A stretch of DNA of 6,628 bases from Psychrilyobacter sp. Its GTDB lineage: Bacteria > Fusobacteriota > Fusobacteriia > Fusobacteriales > Fusobacteriaceae. The notes under the pieces were generated by a model. That model did no database searches and was not told the origin of the DNA. It saw only the letters and a program-made list of their open reading frames with translations. The translations under genes were made by a program, and so were the position numbers. Below, in pieces: positions 1 through 5,904 of this stretch. Within the stretch, counting starts at the first letter, position 1; every line of letters begins with the position of its first letter. The DNA is taken from contig JAUXGP010000093.1 in assembly GCA_030621995.1 (NCBI GenBank), positions 1-6,628 of the forward strand, given 5' to 3'.

Positions 1-528
1 ATCATCGATGTACGGACTGAAAAAGAATTCTTATACGAAGGACGGTTAGATGGTGCTATCTTAATAGACTACGAAAAACCTCGTATCTTTAAAAGAGAGA
101 TCAAAAAACTAGATAAAAAAACAACATATCTTATTTATTGCGCTACCGGGCATATAAGTAAGGACGCCTGCCTTGAGATGGCTGAATTAGGGTTTGAAAA
201 TATCTATGAGATGAAGGGTGGATTAAAATCTTGGCAGCTGGATCTAGATCTAGTCTGTACCATATCAAAGTTAAATGATGAGGAGATAATCGAAGCTAGA
301 AAAAACATTATCACAAGGTTAAATAAGATTGAGGGTCAGATAAAAGGGATGAAAAAAATGCTCCTAAACGGAGAATATTGCGGTGATATATTAAACCAAT
401 CCCTGGCTGTAAAATCAGCTCTCAACAGCACCAACCAAGAGATTATGGAGATGTTTTCCAATGTCTGCATCACATCTGAAGAGCATAAGAAAGATTTTTT
501 CAGATATTTAAGGAAATTAATGGGATAA
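1..528 (+). CDS. Rhodanese domain fused to CsoR/CstR-family transcriptional repressor (5' partial)
   Basis: The reading frame is open from base 1, so the N-terminus lies outside the window; 175 residues are visible. Residues 1-79 are a rhodanese (sulfurtransferase) domain: it opens with IIDVR (a CH2A-like motif), has the candidate persulfide-carrying Cys47 in the loop CATGHIS, and ends with KGGLKSW. After a short linker containing Cys86, residues 96-175 form a DUF156 (CsoR/FrmR/CstR) helical domain with the family signature RLNKIEGQIKGM. Family alignment by spacing: Cys127 and Cys156 are 29 apart, as are Cys36/Cys65 of M. tuberculosis CsoR and Cys31/Cys60 of S. aureus CstR. The copper-binding His61 position of CsoR is Phe152 here. 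This favours a thiol/persulfide-sensing repressor of sulfide-detoxification genes over a copper sensor (inference). The first internal Met, at base 178, would cut the rhodanese domain in half, so it is not the start. The gene ends at a strong terminator. Target promoter and upstream neighbours are not in view. Confidence 0.9.
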   Translation: MIDVRTEKEFLYEGRLDGAILIDYEKPRIFKREIKKLDKKTTYLIYCATGHISKDACLEMAELGFENIYEMKGGLKSWQLDLDLVCTISKLNDEEIIEARKNIITRLNKIEGQIKGMKKMLLNGEYCGDILNQSLAVKSALNSTNQEIMEMFSNVCITSEEHKKDFFRYLRKLMG

Positions 529-556
529 AAAAAACAGGTGAAAAACCTGTTTTTTT
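528..556 (+). terminator. Rho-independent terminator of the rhodanese-repressor gene
   Basis: A perfect 12-bp stem (528-539 with 545-556) has a GC core CAGGT/ACCTG, a GAAAA loop and a run of T that forms its 3' arm. It starts on the last base of the stop codon. The A-rich left arm means it could also act on the opposite strand. Confidence 0.88.
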
Positions 557-606
557 ATTTGAAATAGTTCATAGGGTTGGCAGGTATCCTCTATTTTGGT
601 TATATG

Positions 607-634
607 AAATAGGAGCCCCTGGGAGCTCCTATTT
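607..634. terminator. Terminator downstream of the LTxxQ protein gene, possibly bidirectional
   Basis: A perfect 10-bp inverted repeat (607-616 with 625-634, core AGGAGC/GCTCCT) has an 8-base loop. On the + strand it runs directly into TTTTTT (632-637). On the - strand it lies 15 bases past the stop of the gene at 650-1162 and is followed by ATTTCATAT, a weaker U tail. It probably stops both convergent transcripts, backing up the hairpin at 528-556. Confidence 0.75.
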
Positions 635-649
635 TTTGTCTATTAAATT

Positions 650-1162
650 TTAGTTGTTTCTGTTTCCGTTTCCACCATTCATATGGTTACTGTTATTCGT
701 TCTGTTTCCCATATGTCCGCCGTTCATTTTATTTCCATTCGTATGCTTTCCACCCATACTTGCCATACCTTTATGCCCCATAGATATTCCGTACTTGTCT
801 TCCATATTACTTCTAAATTTCATCCCATCTAATCTTTGCTCAGCTTTCATATCAGATATTTGTTTATTTACTCTTTCTACACTTTTCCAGTTTACCTTAT
901 CTTGAGCTAATAATTTTTCCAATTCCAATTGTTTAGATCTCATATCCAGACTTTTTTTATAGTTATCTTCCCTTCTGTCTTGCATCACCTTAGTTAATTC
1001 TGTCTGTTGATCCTCTGTTAAGTTGCTCATCATTTGAGTACGGTATGTTCCTCTTTGACCATTATTGCTCGTATTATTATTCATATTTCCTGAGTTATTG
1101 TTTGCAGCTCCAAAAGATAGTGCTGATACCATTAATAGACCTATTATTATTTTCTTTTTCAT
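650..1162 (-). CDS. Exported LTxxQ (Spy/CpxP-like) protein with Met/His/Gly/Asn-rich tail
   Basis: 170 residues. A signal peptide covers residues 1 to about 19: MKKK, then a hydrophobic stretch, with likely cleavage after SFGA. An Asn-rich spacer follows. Residues 47-125 are charged and helix-forming and begin with LTEDQ (48-52), the LTxxQ motif of the Spy/CpxP/zinc-resistance-associated family of periplasmic chaperones and metal-stress proteins. The tail (126-170) is disordered-looking, rich in Gly, Asn, Met and His, with no Cys. His130, 140, 150 and 160 are exactly ten apart, and six Met lie among them; this suggests soft-metal binding but does not prove it. Start choice: an upstream in-frame GTG at 1171 lies inside the ribosome binding site, so the ATG at 1162 is preferred. 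The gene is monocistronic by appearance, with its own promoter region and terminator. Function by family is periplasmic envelope or metal stress; the exact role is unknown. Confidence 0.82.
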   Translation of the reverse strand: MKKKIIIGLLMVSALSFGAANNNSGNMNNNTSNNGQRGTYRTQMMSNLTEDQQTELTKVMQDRREDNYKKSLDMRSKQLELEKLLAQDKVNWKSVERVNKQISDMKAEQRLDGMKFRSNMEDKYGISMGHKGMASMGGKHTNGNKMNGGHMGNRTNNSNHMNGGNGNRNN

Positions 1163-1170
1163 TTTAATCA

Positions 1171-1176
1171 CTCCCT
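1171..1176 (-). promoter_or_regulatory. Ribosome binding site fixing the start of the LTxxQ protein gene
   Basis: AGGGAG on the - strand ends 8 bases before the ATG at 1162. The in-frame GTG at 1171-1169 overlaps it and has no separate binding site, so ATG (170 residues) is favoured over GTG (173 residues). Confidence 0.75.
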
Positions 1177-1203
1177 GATTTCGTTTTGTTTTTTCTTTAC
1201 ATA

Positions 1204-1239
1204 GGTATAATAACCTCCTTCTGTGAAGTTAATGTGAAG
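1204..1239 (-). promoter_or_regulatory. Candidate activated promoter of the LTxxQ gene with 7-4-7 direct repeat
   Basis: Reading on the - strand, CTTCACA occurs twice (1239-1233 and 1228-1222), separated by the four bases TTAA: an 11-bp direct repeat of the layout typical of PhoB/OmpR-family response-regulator boxes. TATTAT (1212-1207) or TATACC (1209-1204) follows 9-12 bases later and could serve as the -10. No good -35 hexamer is present at the normal distance, as expected for a promoter needing an activator that replaces it. The repeat and spacing are seen directly; the regulator family is inferred. Confidence 0.45.
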
Positions 1240-1315
1240 AGTAAAAAAAAATAATAAAAAAATAAATAATTTCTTTTTATTACTGTCTATGTACAATATA
1301 ATAACCCTATAAAAA

Positions 1316-1343
1316 TAGACCACAGATAAATCTCTGTGGTCTA
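1316..1343 (-). terminator. Rho-independent terminator of pgi
   Basis: A perfect 11-bp stem (1316-1326 with 1333-1343, containing GACCACAG/CTGTGGTC) has a 6-base loop and lies just past the pgi stop codon. On the - strand it is followed by TTTTTAT. The + strand side also has a short T-containing stretch, but no gene ends there. Confidence 0.9.
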
Positions 1344-1349
1344 AAAATT

Positions 1350-2696
1350 TTACTTCAATCTCTTCTTAATCTCTTCAGTTTCCTTTTCAAATCCTGGTTT
1401 TTCCAGTAGTGCAAACATATTACTCTTATATGCTTCTACTCCCGGCTGATCAAACGGATTTACTCCTAAAAGGTATCCGCTTATTGCACAGGCTTTCTCA
1501 AAGAAATAGTACATATATCCCAAGTGATAAGGGGTAGCTTCCGGTAAGTTGATTATTAAGTTCGGTACATTCCCATCCTTATGAGCTAACCTGGTTCCCT
1601 CTGCTGCCATCTTGTTTACATAATCCATAGTCTTTCCTGCCAAATAGTTTAACCCGTCTAAATTTAAGTCATCTTCTTCTATGACCATATCCAGTTCAGG
1701 AGTTTCTATATTGATAAGAGTTTCAAAAAGATGTCTCTTTCCATCCTGGATATATTGTCCCAATGAATGTAAATCAGCTGTAAAATCTGCTGATGCAGGG
1801 TATAATCCCTTGTTGTCTTTACCTTCAGACTCACCATATAACTGCTTCCACCATTCTGCAATATAGTGTAATCTAGGTTCGTAGTTAATAAGTAATTCTA
1901 TATCTTTACCTTTTCTATGTAATATATTTCTTACTGCTGCATATTTATAACAGTCGTTCTCAGCGTATGGTTTCTTATAATCTGTCATAGCATCTGCTGC
2001 TCCTGTCATCAATGCATCTATATCTATTCCGGCTGCTGCGATAGGGAGTAATCCTACTGCCGTCAATACAGAAAATCTTCCTCCTACATTGTCAGGGACT
2101 ACGAAAGTTTCGTATCCTTCTCCTATAGCTAATTTCTTCAGTGCTCCTTTTTCTGCATCTGTTGTAGCATAGATCCTGTCTTTGGCTCCATCTTTACCGT
2201 ATTTCTCTATAAGCAGCTTCTTTAATACTCTAAAAGCTATTGCCGGTTCAGTAGTTGTACCTGATTTTGAGATTACATTTACTGAGAAATCTCTATCTCC
2301 TATCAGTTCTATTAAGTGCTTTAGATAAGTTCCTGAAATATTTGTCCCTGCAAAATAGATTTCCGGAGTATCTCTTTTTTCCTTAGGCAGCTCATTATAA
2401 AATGTATGTGTCAAAAATTCTATTGCAGATTTAGCTCCTAAATAAGATCCCCCTATTCCAACTACAATTAAAACCTCTGATTGTTTCTTTATCCTTTCAG
2501 CAGCTTCCTTTATTTTTTCAAATTCAGCCTTATCATAATCGTCCGGTAAACTTACCCATCCTAAGAAGTCGTTTCCTGCTCCTGTACCTTCCATCAATGC
2601 TTTTTCTGCCATCTCAACATGAGTATTCATGAATTCTAATTCATGACCACCAAAAAACTGGTCATTATTAGAAAAATCAAATGATAATTTTTTCAT
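1350..2696 (-). CDS. pgi: Glucose-6-phosphate isomerase
   Basis: 448 residues, the usual length of the short bacterial PGI type (Bacillus-like, about 450). It interconverts glucose-6-phosphate and fructose-6-phosphate in the cytoplasm, at the branch between glycolysis/gluconeogenesis and sugar-nucleotide supply. Visible family features in order: GIGGSYLG (80-87) at the start of the first SIS domain; SKSGTTTEP (143-151) phosphate-binding loop; PGI signature 1 around [14 protein letters not shown] (202-215); GESEGK (288-293) with the expected catalytic Glu289; DLHSLGQ (308-314) with catalytic His310; PGI signature 2 [14 protein letters not shown] (411-424) ending in catalytic Lys424. All key residues are present. 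The start has AGGAGG (2704-2709) 7 bases before the ATG. It lies 47 bases downstream of the SLH protein gene with no terminator or convincing promoter between them, so co-transcription is likely. A strong terminator follows. Confidence 0.97.
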   Translation of the reverse strand: MKKLSFDFSNNDQFFGGHELEFMNTHVEMAEKALMEGTGAGNDFLGWVSLPDDYDKAEFEKIKEAAERIKKQSEVLIVVGIGGSYLGAKSAIEFLTHTFYNELPKEKRDTPEIYFAGTNISGTYLKHLIELIGDRDFSVNVISKSGTTTEPAIAFRVLKKLLIEKYGKDGAKDRIYATTDAEKGALKKLAIGEGYETFVVPDNVGGRFSVLTAVGLLPIAAAGIDIDALMTGAADAMTDYKKPYAENDCYKYAAVRNILHRKGKDIELLINYEPRLHYIAEWWKQLYGESEGKDNKGLYPASADFTADLHSLGQYIQDGKRHLFETLINIETPELDMVIEEDDLNLDGLNYLAGKTMDYVNKMAAEGTRLAHKDGNVPNLIINLPEATPYHLGYMYYFFEKACAISGYLLGVNPFDQPGVEAYKSNMFALLEKPGFEKETEEIKKRLK

Positions 2697-2743
2697 CTTT
2701 TATCCTCCTGTAATTATTTAATTTTAAATAAACAAAATATTAA

Positions 2744-3172
2744 TTATTTCATCTTTTCCAATTCCAACTTTAATTTTTCAATCTCAAGCTCATTGCTTCT
2801 AACTCTTTTTTTTAAGATCTCTATATTATCTTCATTGGCTTTTATCTTTTTTATATACAGATCTGTATTGAATCCCATCTTATTTAATTCATTGGAAAAA
2901 TCATAGACCAAATGCTCTAATATCAATAGATCTGACTGGCTGGCTTTAGTTTCATCTATCCTATTCAGAGTTTTAGACAGATAGTAAATCAGATCATATT
3001 TATTGATCTTTTTATCCCCGTCAAAACTTGTGGAATCTTTAGGCAGAATTCCATTTCTATATAGATTTTCAATAGCTCTATATGCCCAATGTTCATCGGA
3101 TATATCACCATACATCTGTGAACTGAAAGTAATAGAGGCCACAGCTATAAATATTAATAATATTTTTTTCAT
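2744..3172 (-). CDS. Small exported protein with one SLH domain and C-terminal coiled coil
   Basis: 142 residues. Residues 1 to about 18 are a signal peptide (MKKILLIFIA, ending near FSS). Residues 21-72 form one S-layer homology domain: YGDISDEHWAYRAIENLYRNG, then a typical second half with KINKYDLIYYLSKTL. Residues 104-142 are a charged heptad-like helix (KKIKANEDNIEILKKR onward), likely a coiled coil. This order (signal, SLH, coiled coil) resembles the N-terminal part of Ompα/OmpM-type proteins, which tether the outer membrane to the cell wall in Thermotogae, Negativicutes and relatives. Here the chain ends right after the coil, with no beta-barrel or C-terminal membrane helix. A periplasmic cell-wall-bound spacer or adaptor is possible; the function is unknown. 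The start at 3172 is supported by GGAGG at 3179-3183. An in-frame ATG at 3220 sits between the -35 and -10 boxes, so it should not be transcribed. First gene of a probable unit with pgi. Confidence 0.82.
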   Translation of the reverse strand: MKKILLIFIAVASITFSSQMYGDISDEHWAYRAIENLYRNGILPKDSTSFDGDKKINKYDLIYYLSKTLNRIDETKASQSDLLILEHLVYDFSNELNKMGFNTDLYIKKIKANEDNIEILKKRVRSNELEIEKLKLELEKMK

Positions 3173-3178
3173 ATCTTT

Positions 3179-3183
3179 CCTCC
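3179..3183 (-). promoter_or_regulatory. Ribosome binding site fixing the start of the SLH protein gene
   Basis: GGAGG on the - strand lies 6 bases before the ATG at 3172, and the protein then begins directly with a standard signal peptide. This rules against the longer reading from 3220, which would add 16 residues in front of it. Confidence 0.8.
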
Positions 3184-3210
3184 ATCCAATTAACTTTAGT
3201 CTGTACTTTG

Positions 3211-3239
3211 AGTATAGCATATGTTTTTTTACTTCGCAA
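3211..3239 (-). promoter_or_regulatory. Sigma70-type promoter of the SLH-pgi unit
   Basis: On the - strand TTGCGA (3239-3234) and TATACT (3216-3211) are separated by exactly 17 bases. Transcription would start near 3204, giving a leader of about 30 bases with the ribosome binding site at 3179-3183. It is divergent from the proB promoter, with about 135 bases between the two -35 boxes. Confidence 0.75.
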
Positions 3240-3324
3240 TTCTATTCCCAGTGTAAAATCAAACTCAAAAGTTGCAAAACAAAACCAATCTATCCCTTGA
3301 CAAATCAAGGAAAGAACCAGAAGT

Positions 3325-3345
3325 AATTAATATTAAATATTAATT
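3325..3345. repeat. 21-base AT-only palindrome upstream of proB
   Basis: AATTAATATT (3325-3334), a single central A, then its exact reverse complement (3336-3345). It ends 28 bases before the proB -35 box, so it could be an operator or an UP-type AT element. It consists only of A and T in an AT-rich genome, so chance cannot be excluded. Confidence 0.4.
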
Positions 3346-3373
3346 TTATAGTAAAGTCTATATTTTTGACCTT

Positions 3374-3402
3374 TTAACGAATACCCAAAACTATGGTATA
3401 AT
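3374..3402 (+). promoter_or_regulatory. proBA promoter with extended -10
   Basis: TTAACG (3374-3379), a 17-base spacer and a consensus TATAAT (3397-3402). TG one base upstream of the -10 (3394-3395) makes it an extended -10. The expected start is near 3409, leaving a leader of only about 28 bases before proB, too short for a T-box or other riboswitch. A ribosome binding site AAGGTGG (3423-3429) precedes the ATG. Confidence 0.8.
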
Positions 3403-3436
3403 TTAAAGAAAATTATAATTTAGAAGGTGGGATTTT

Positions 3437-4558
3437 ATGACTCGAAAAGATTATTTAAAAGACACAAAACGATTGGTTGTAAAGGTAGGGACCTCTACCC
3501 TTACATTTGAAAATGGATTACTGAATCTATCCAGGATAGATAAATTAGTCCGTGAATTGGCTAACCTTCACAACAAAGGATATGAAGTTATATTGGTTAC
3601 CTCGGGAGCTATTGGAGCCGGGATGGGGAGTTTAGGTTTAAGTGAAAGACCTAAAACACTGCCGGATAAACAAGCTGTTGCATCTGTAGGACAGGTAGCT
3701 CTTATCCATCTATATCAAAAATTATTCTCTGAATATGGAAAACAAATCGGACAGCTGCTTTTGACCAAGGGGGATATCTCCAATCGTGGAAGATATTTAA
3801 ATGCTAGAAATTCCTGTCTGAGACTGATTTCCATGGGGATAATCCCAGTCATAAATGAAAATGATTCAGTAGCTGTAGAAGAGATAAAAGTAGGAGATAA
3901 CGATACTCTTTCAGCCTTTGTCTCTACCTTGATAGACGCAGATCTATTGCTTATCCTATCCGATATAGACGGCTTATATACAGGTAACCCCAAGATCGAT
4001 CCCAAAGCTACTCTTATAAATACAGTTAAGAAGATCGATGATCATATCAAAACTATAGCTACCGGAGCTGGAAGTAAATTCGGAACCGGCGGCATGGCTA
4101 CCAAGATAAATGCAGGTGAGATAGTAACTTCGGCTGGAATCCCTATGATCATCGCCAAAGGATTTAATCCTGCAATTATAGGAGATATCATGGATGGTCA
4201 GGAGATCGGAACATTGTTTTTAGAGACTAAGGTGAAATTAAAAGCTCGTAAACACTGGATCACCTATGGAACCACTAAAACAGGGAAAATAATCATAGAT
4301 GATGGAGCTATAGCTGCTCTGAGAAATCATAACAGCCTTCTTTCTATTGGAATCATTGAGTGTGAAGGAGATTTCCATAGGGGAGAAGTTGTCTCTGTCT
4401 GTGACAGTAATCAAAATGAGATTGCCGTTGGGATCTCTAACTACAGTCAGATAGAGGTAGATCTGATCAAGGGGAAAAATTCCTCTGACATCAACAATAT
4501 TTTAGGACAGAAAGATTATGATGAAGTTATACATATGGATAATATGTTTATTTTTTAA
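3437..4558 (+). CDS. proB: Glutamate 5-kinase (ATP:glutamate 5-phosphotransferase)
   Basis: 373 residues, close to the 367 of E. coli ProB. It phosphorylates L-glutamate to glutamyl-5-phosphate, the committed step of proline synthesis in the cytoplasm. Residues 10 to about 262 are an amino-acid-kinase domain; residues about 275-365 are a C-terminal PUA domain, as in the full-length bacterial type. Residues known from E. coli align with a constant offset of six: Lys16 in VVKVGTS, Ser56 in VTSGAIGAG, Asp143 in NENDSV, Asn155/Asp156 in GDNDTLSA, Ser175-Asp176 in LSDIDGLY, and Lys223 in GGMATKINAG. The catalytic set is complete. In characterised members proline inhibits this enzyme allosterically; that is likely here but not shown by the sequence. 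It is the first gene of the proBA operon. Its stop codon overlaps the proA ribosome binding site, so the two are probably translationally coupled. Confidence 0.97.
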   Translation: MTRKDYLKDTKRLVVKVGTSTLTFENGLLNLSRIDKLVRELANLHNKGYEVILVTSGAIGAGMGSLGLSERPKTLPDKQAVASVGQVALIHLYQKLFSEYGKQIGQLLLTKGDISNRGRYLNARNSCLRLISMGIIPVINENDSVAVEEIKVGDNDTLSAFVSTLIDADLLLILSDIDGLYTGNPKIDPKATLINTVKKIDDHIKTIATGAGSKFGTGGMATKINAGEIVTSAGIPMIIAKGFNPAIIGDIMDGQEIGTLFLETKVKLKARKHWITYGTTKTGKIIIDDGAIAALRNHNSLLSIGIIECEGDFHRGEVVSVCDSNQNEIAVGISNYSQIEVDLIKGKNSSDINNILGQKDYDEVIHMDNMFIF

Positions 4559-4563
4559 GGAGG
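4557..4563 (+). promoter_or_regulatory. proA ribosome binding site overlapping the proB stop codon
   Basis: AAGGAGG begins on the last two bases of the proB TAA and lies 8 bases before the proA ATG at 4572. A ribosome ending proB would cover this site, which suggests coupled translation. It also favours the first ATG over in-frame ATGs at codons 5 and 8. Confidence 0.85.
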
Positions 4564-4571
4564 TATAAAAT

Positions 4572-5819
4572 ATGAAGGAATATATGAATAATATGGGTAT
4601 CACAGCTAAAAAAGCTTCCAGAGAACTACTCCAAATGGATACTACTACTAAAAATAATATATTAGAAGAGATGGCCAGGGAACTTCTAAACAATGTGGAA
4701 TTTATAAGGTCAGAAAATGAAAAAGACCTGATTAAAGGCAGAGAAAAGGGACTTACGCCTGCTTTTATCGACAGGCTGACTCTGACTGAAGAAAGAATTT
4801 GTGGGATGGCTCAGGGGATTAGAACAGTCATAGGTTTAAACGATCCCATTGGTGAAACTCTGAGTGGATTCAGGCATGAAAATGGAATGGAAATATCACA
4901 GATCCGTGTTCCCTTGGGAGTTATCGGGATGATATTTGAATCCCGTCCAAATGTCACTGTAGATGCAGCCGTCCTCAGTTTAAAGTCTGGGAACTCCATC
5001 ATCTTAAGGGGAGGATCAGATGCTCTTTGTTCAAATATGGCCTTAGCTAAGGTTATTACCCGTGCAGGTCAAAAATTCGGCTTACCTGAAGGTGCTGTTC
5101 AATTGATTGAAAGTACCGATAGAAATTGTGTAGATGAATTGATTACCATGAATAATTTTATAGATGTTATTATTCCTCGTGGTGGTAAGGGATTAAAGCA
5201 AACCATCCTTGCTAAGGCAAGTGTTCCTGTGATAGAAACAGGTGCAGGCCTGTGTCATACCTATGTTGACTCCAATGCAGATTTAAAGATGGCTATAGAT
5301 ATTATTATCAATGCCAAAACTTCCAGACCGGGAGTGTGCAATGCCATGGAAACTCTCCTGGTTCATAGTGACAGCATCTCTAAACTCCTGCCCAGCCTGG
5401 GGGAAAAATTAGGTGAATTAGGAGTTGAGATTCGAGCCGATGAAAGATCTATAAAATATCTGGCCAATGCCATCCCTACAACTGATAGTGACTGGAGCAC
5501 CGAATATTTAGATCTTATCTTATCTATCAAAACTGTAGATTCCATAGATGAAGCCATAGAACATATAGATACCTACTCTACAAAACATTCAGAAGCAATA
5601 ATCAGTGAAAACTATAAAAATACTCAGAAATTTTTAAGGGAAGTGGATTCTGCTGCAGTTTATATCAATGCTTCCACCAGGTTTACCGATGGAGGAGCTT
5701 TTGGATTTGGAGGAGAGATCGGTATCAGTACTCAAAAACTCCATGCAAGGGGACCTATGGGTATCAAAGAACTGACTTCTGTTAAATATATAATTAGAGG
5801 AGATGGACAGATTAGATAA
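4572..5819 (+). CDS. proA: Gamma-glutamyl phosphate reductase (glutamate-5-semialdehyde dehydrogenase)
   Basis: 415 residues, the usual length of bacterial ProA (E. coli 417). It reduces the unstable glutamyl-5-phosphate made by ProB to glutamate-5-semialdehyde with NADPH; the product cyclises and is reduced by ProC, which is not in the window. It has the aldehyde-dehydrogenase fold. Visible motifs: VPLGVIGMIFESRPNVTVDA (113-132) and LKSGNSIILRGG (137-148) in the nucleotide-binding half; PRGGKGL (202-208); ETGAGLCH (222-229); the catalytic Cys256 in RPGVCNAMETLL; and the ProA family signature from Val322 to Ile343 containing AIEHIDTYSTKHSEAI. The C-terminal part FTDGGAFGFGGEIGIST (371-387) is also typical. 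It starts 13 bases after proB in the same operon and ends in front of a bidirectional terminator facing spoVG. Intact, with nothing missing. Confidence 0.97.
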   Translation: MKEYMNNMGITAKKASRELLQMDTTTKNNILEEMARELLNNVEFIRSENEKDLIKGREKGLTPAFIDRLTLTEERICGMAQGIRTVIGLNDPIGETLSGFRHENGMEISQIRVPLGVIGMIFESRPNVTVDAAVLSLKSGNSIILRGGSDALCSNMALAKVITRAGQKFGLPEGAVQLIESTDRNCVDELITMNNFIDVIIPRGGKGLKQTILAKASVPVIETGAGLCHTYVDSNADLKMAIDIIINAKTSRPGVCNAMETLLVHSDSISKLLPSLGEKLGELGVEIRADERSIKYLANAIPTTDSDWSTEYLDLILSIKTVDSIDEAIEHIDTYSTKHSEAIISENYKNTQKFLREVDSAAVYINASTRFTDGGAFGFGGEIGISTQKLHARGPMGIKELTSVKYIIRGDGQIR

Positions 5820-5842
5820 TCTAAATTCTTTTTCTTAGATTA
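5812..5842. repeat. Nested inverted repeats across the proA stop codon
   Basis: TTAGAT-A-ATCTAA (5812-5824) is a palindrome. The right half also pairs perfectly with a second TTAGATTA (TAATCTAA 5817-5824 with 5835-5842, 10-base loop). The left and right TTAGAT copies therefore compete for the same middle arm. No T tract follows the second hairpin, so it is not itself a good terminator; it may protect the mRNA end or be incidental. Confidence 0.4.
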
Positions 5843-5854
5843 AATTAGAACAAA

Positions 5855-5882
5855 AAAAATGCCGAGATTTATCGGCATTTTT
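5855..5882. terminator. Bidirectional terminator shared by proBA and ispE-spoVG
   Basis: An 11-bp stem (5855-5865 with 5872-5882, core TGCCGA/TCGGCA) has a 6-base loop, with a run of eight A on the left and five T on the right. It can therefore end transcripts from both sides. It sits 35 bases after the proA stop and 22 bases after the spoVG stop. Confidence 0.9.
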
Positions 5883-5904
5883 AGTTCTATTTTTCTATAC
5901 TTTT

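Noticed and set aside
178..528. Reading the first gene as a stand-alone 116-residue repressor starting at 178
   Set aside because: The frame is open to base 1, upstream codons encode a recognisable rhodanese core with its active-loop Cys, and the ATG at 178 falls in the middle of that domain.
654..905. Proline/phenylalanine-rich open frame on the + strand
   Set aside because: It is the complement of the Gly/Asn/Met-rich tail of the LTxxQ gene; its composition follows from that, and it has no start signal.
1197..1220. AAGGAGG followed by ATG-TAA on the - strand, a possible start-stop element before the LTxxQ gene
   Set aside because: It overlaps the likely -10 region, so the AGGAGG is probably not in the transcript, and the 11-base spacing is long.
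1274..1302. TATAAT on the + strand in the gap before pgi as a promoter
   Set aside because: No -35 box at a suitable distance; it points into the pgi terminator and the 3' end of an opposite-strand gene.
3105..3308. Overlapping open frames on both strands in the SLH/proB gap (3105-3308 -, 3003-3326 +)
   Set aside because: They lie across the SLH gene and both promoters, have no ribosome binding site and show no recognisable protein features.
3366..3402. TTGACC as the proB -35 box
   Set aside because: It is 25 bases from the TATAAT, too far; TTAACG at 17 bases with an extended -10 fits better.
3403..3436. T-box or other riboswitch controlling proBA
   Set aside because: The predicted leader is only about 28 bases, with no stem-terminator structure.
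3715..4005. Opposite-strand open frame inside proB, and similar ones inside proA (4811-5002, 5363-5557)
   Set aside because: They are antisense shadows of well-conserved coding sequence, without ribosome binding sites or family motifs.
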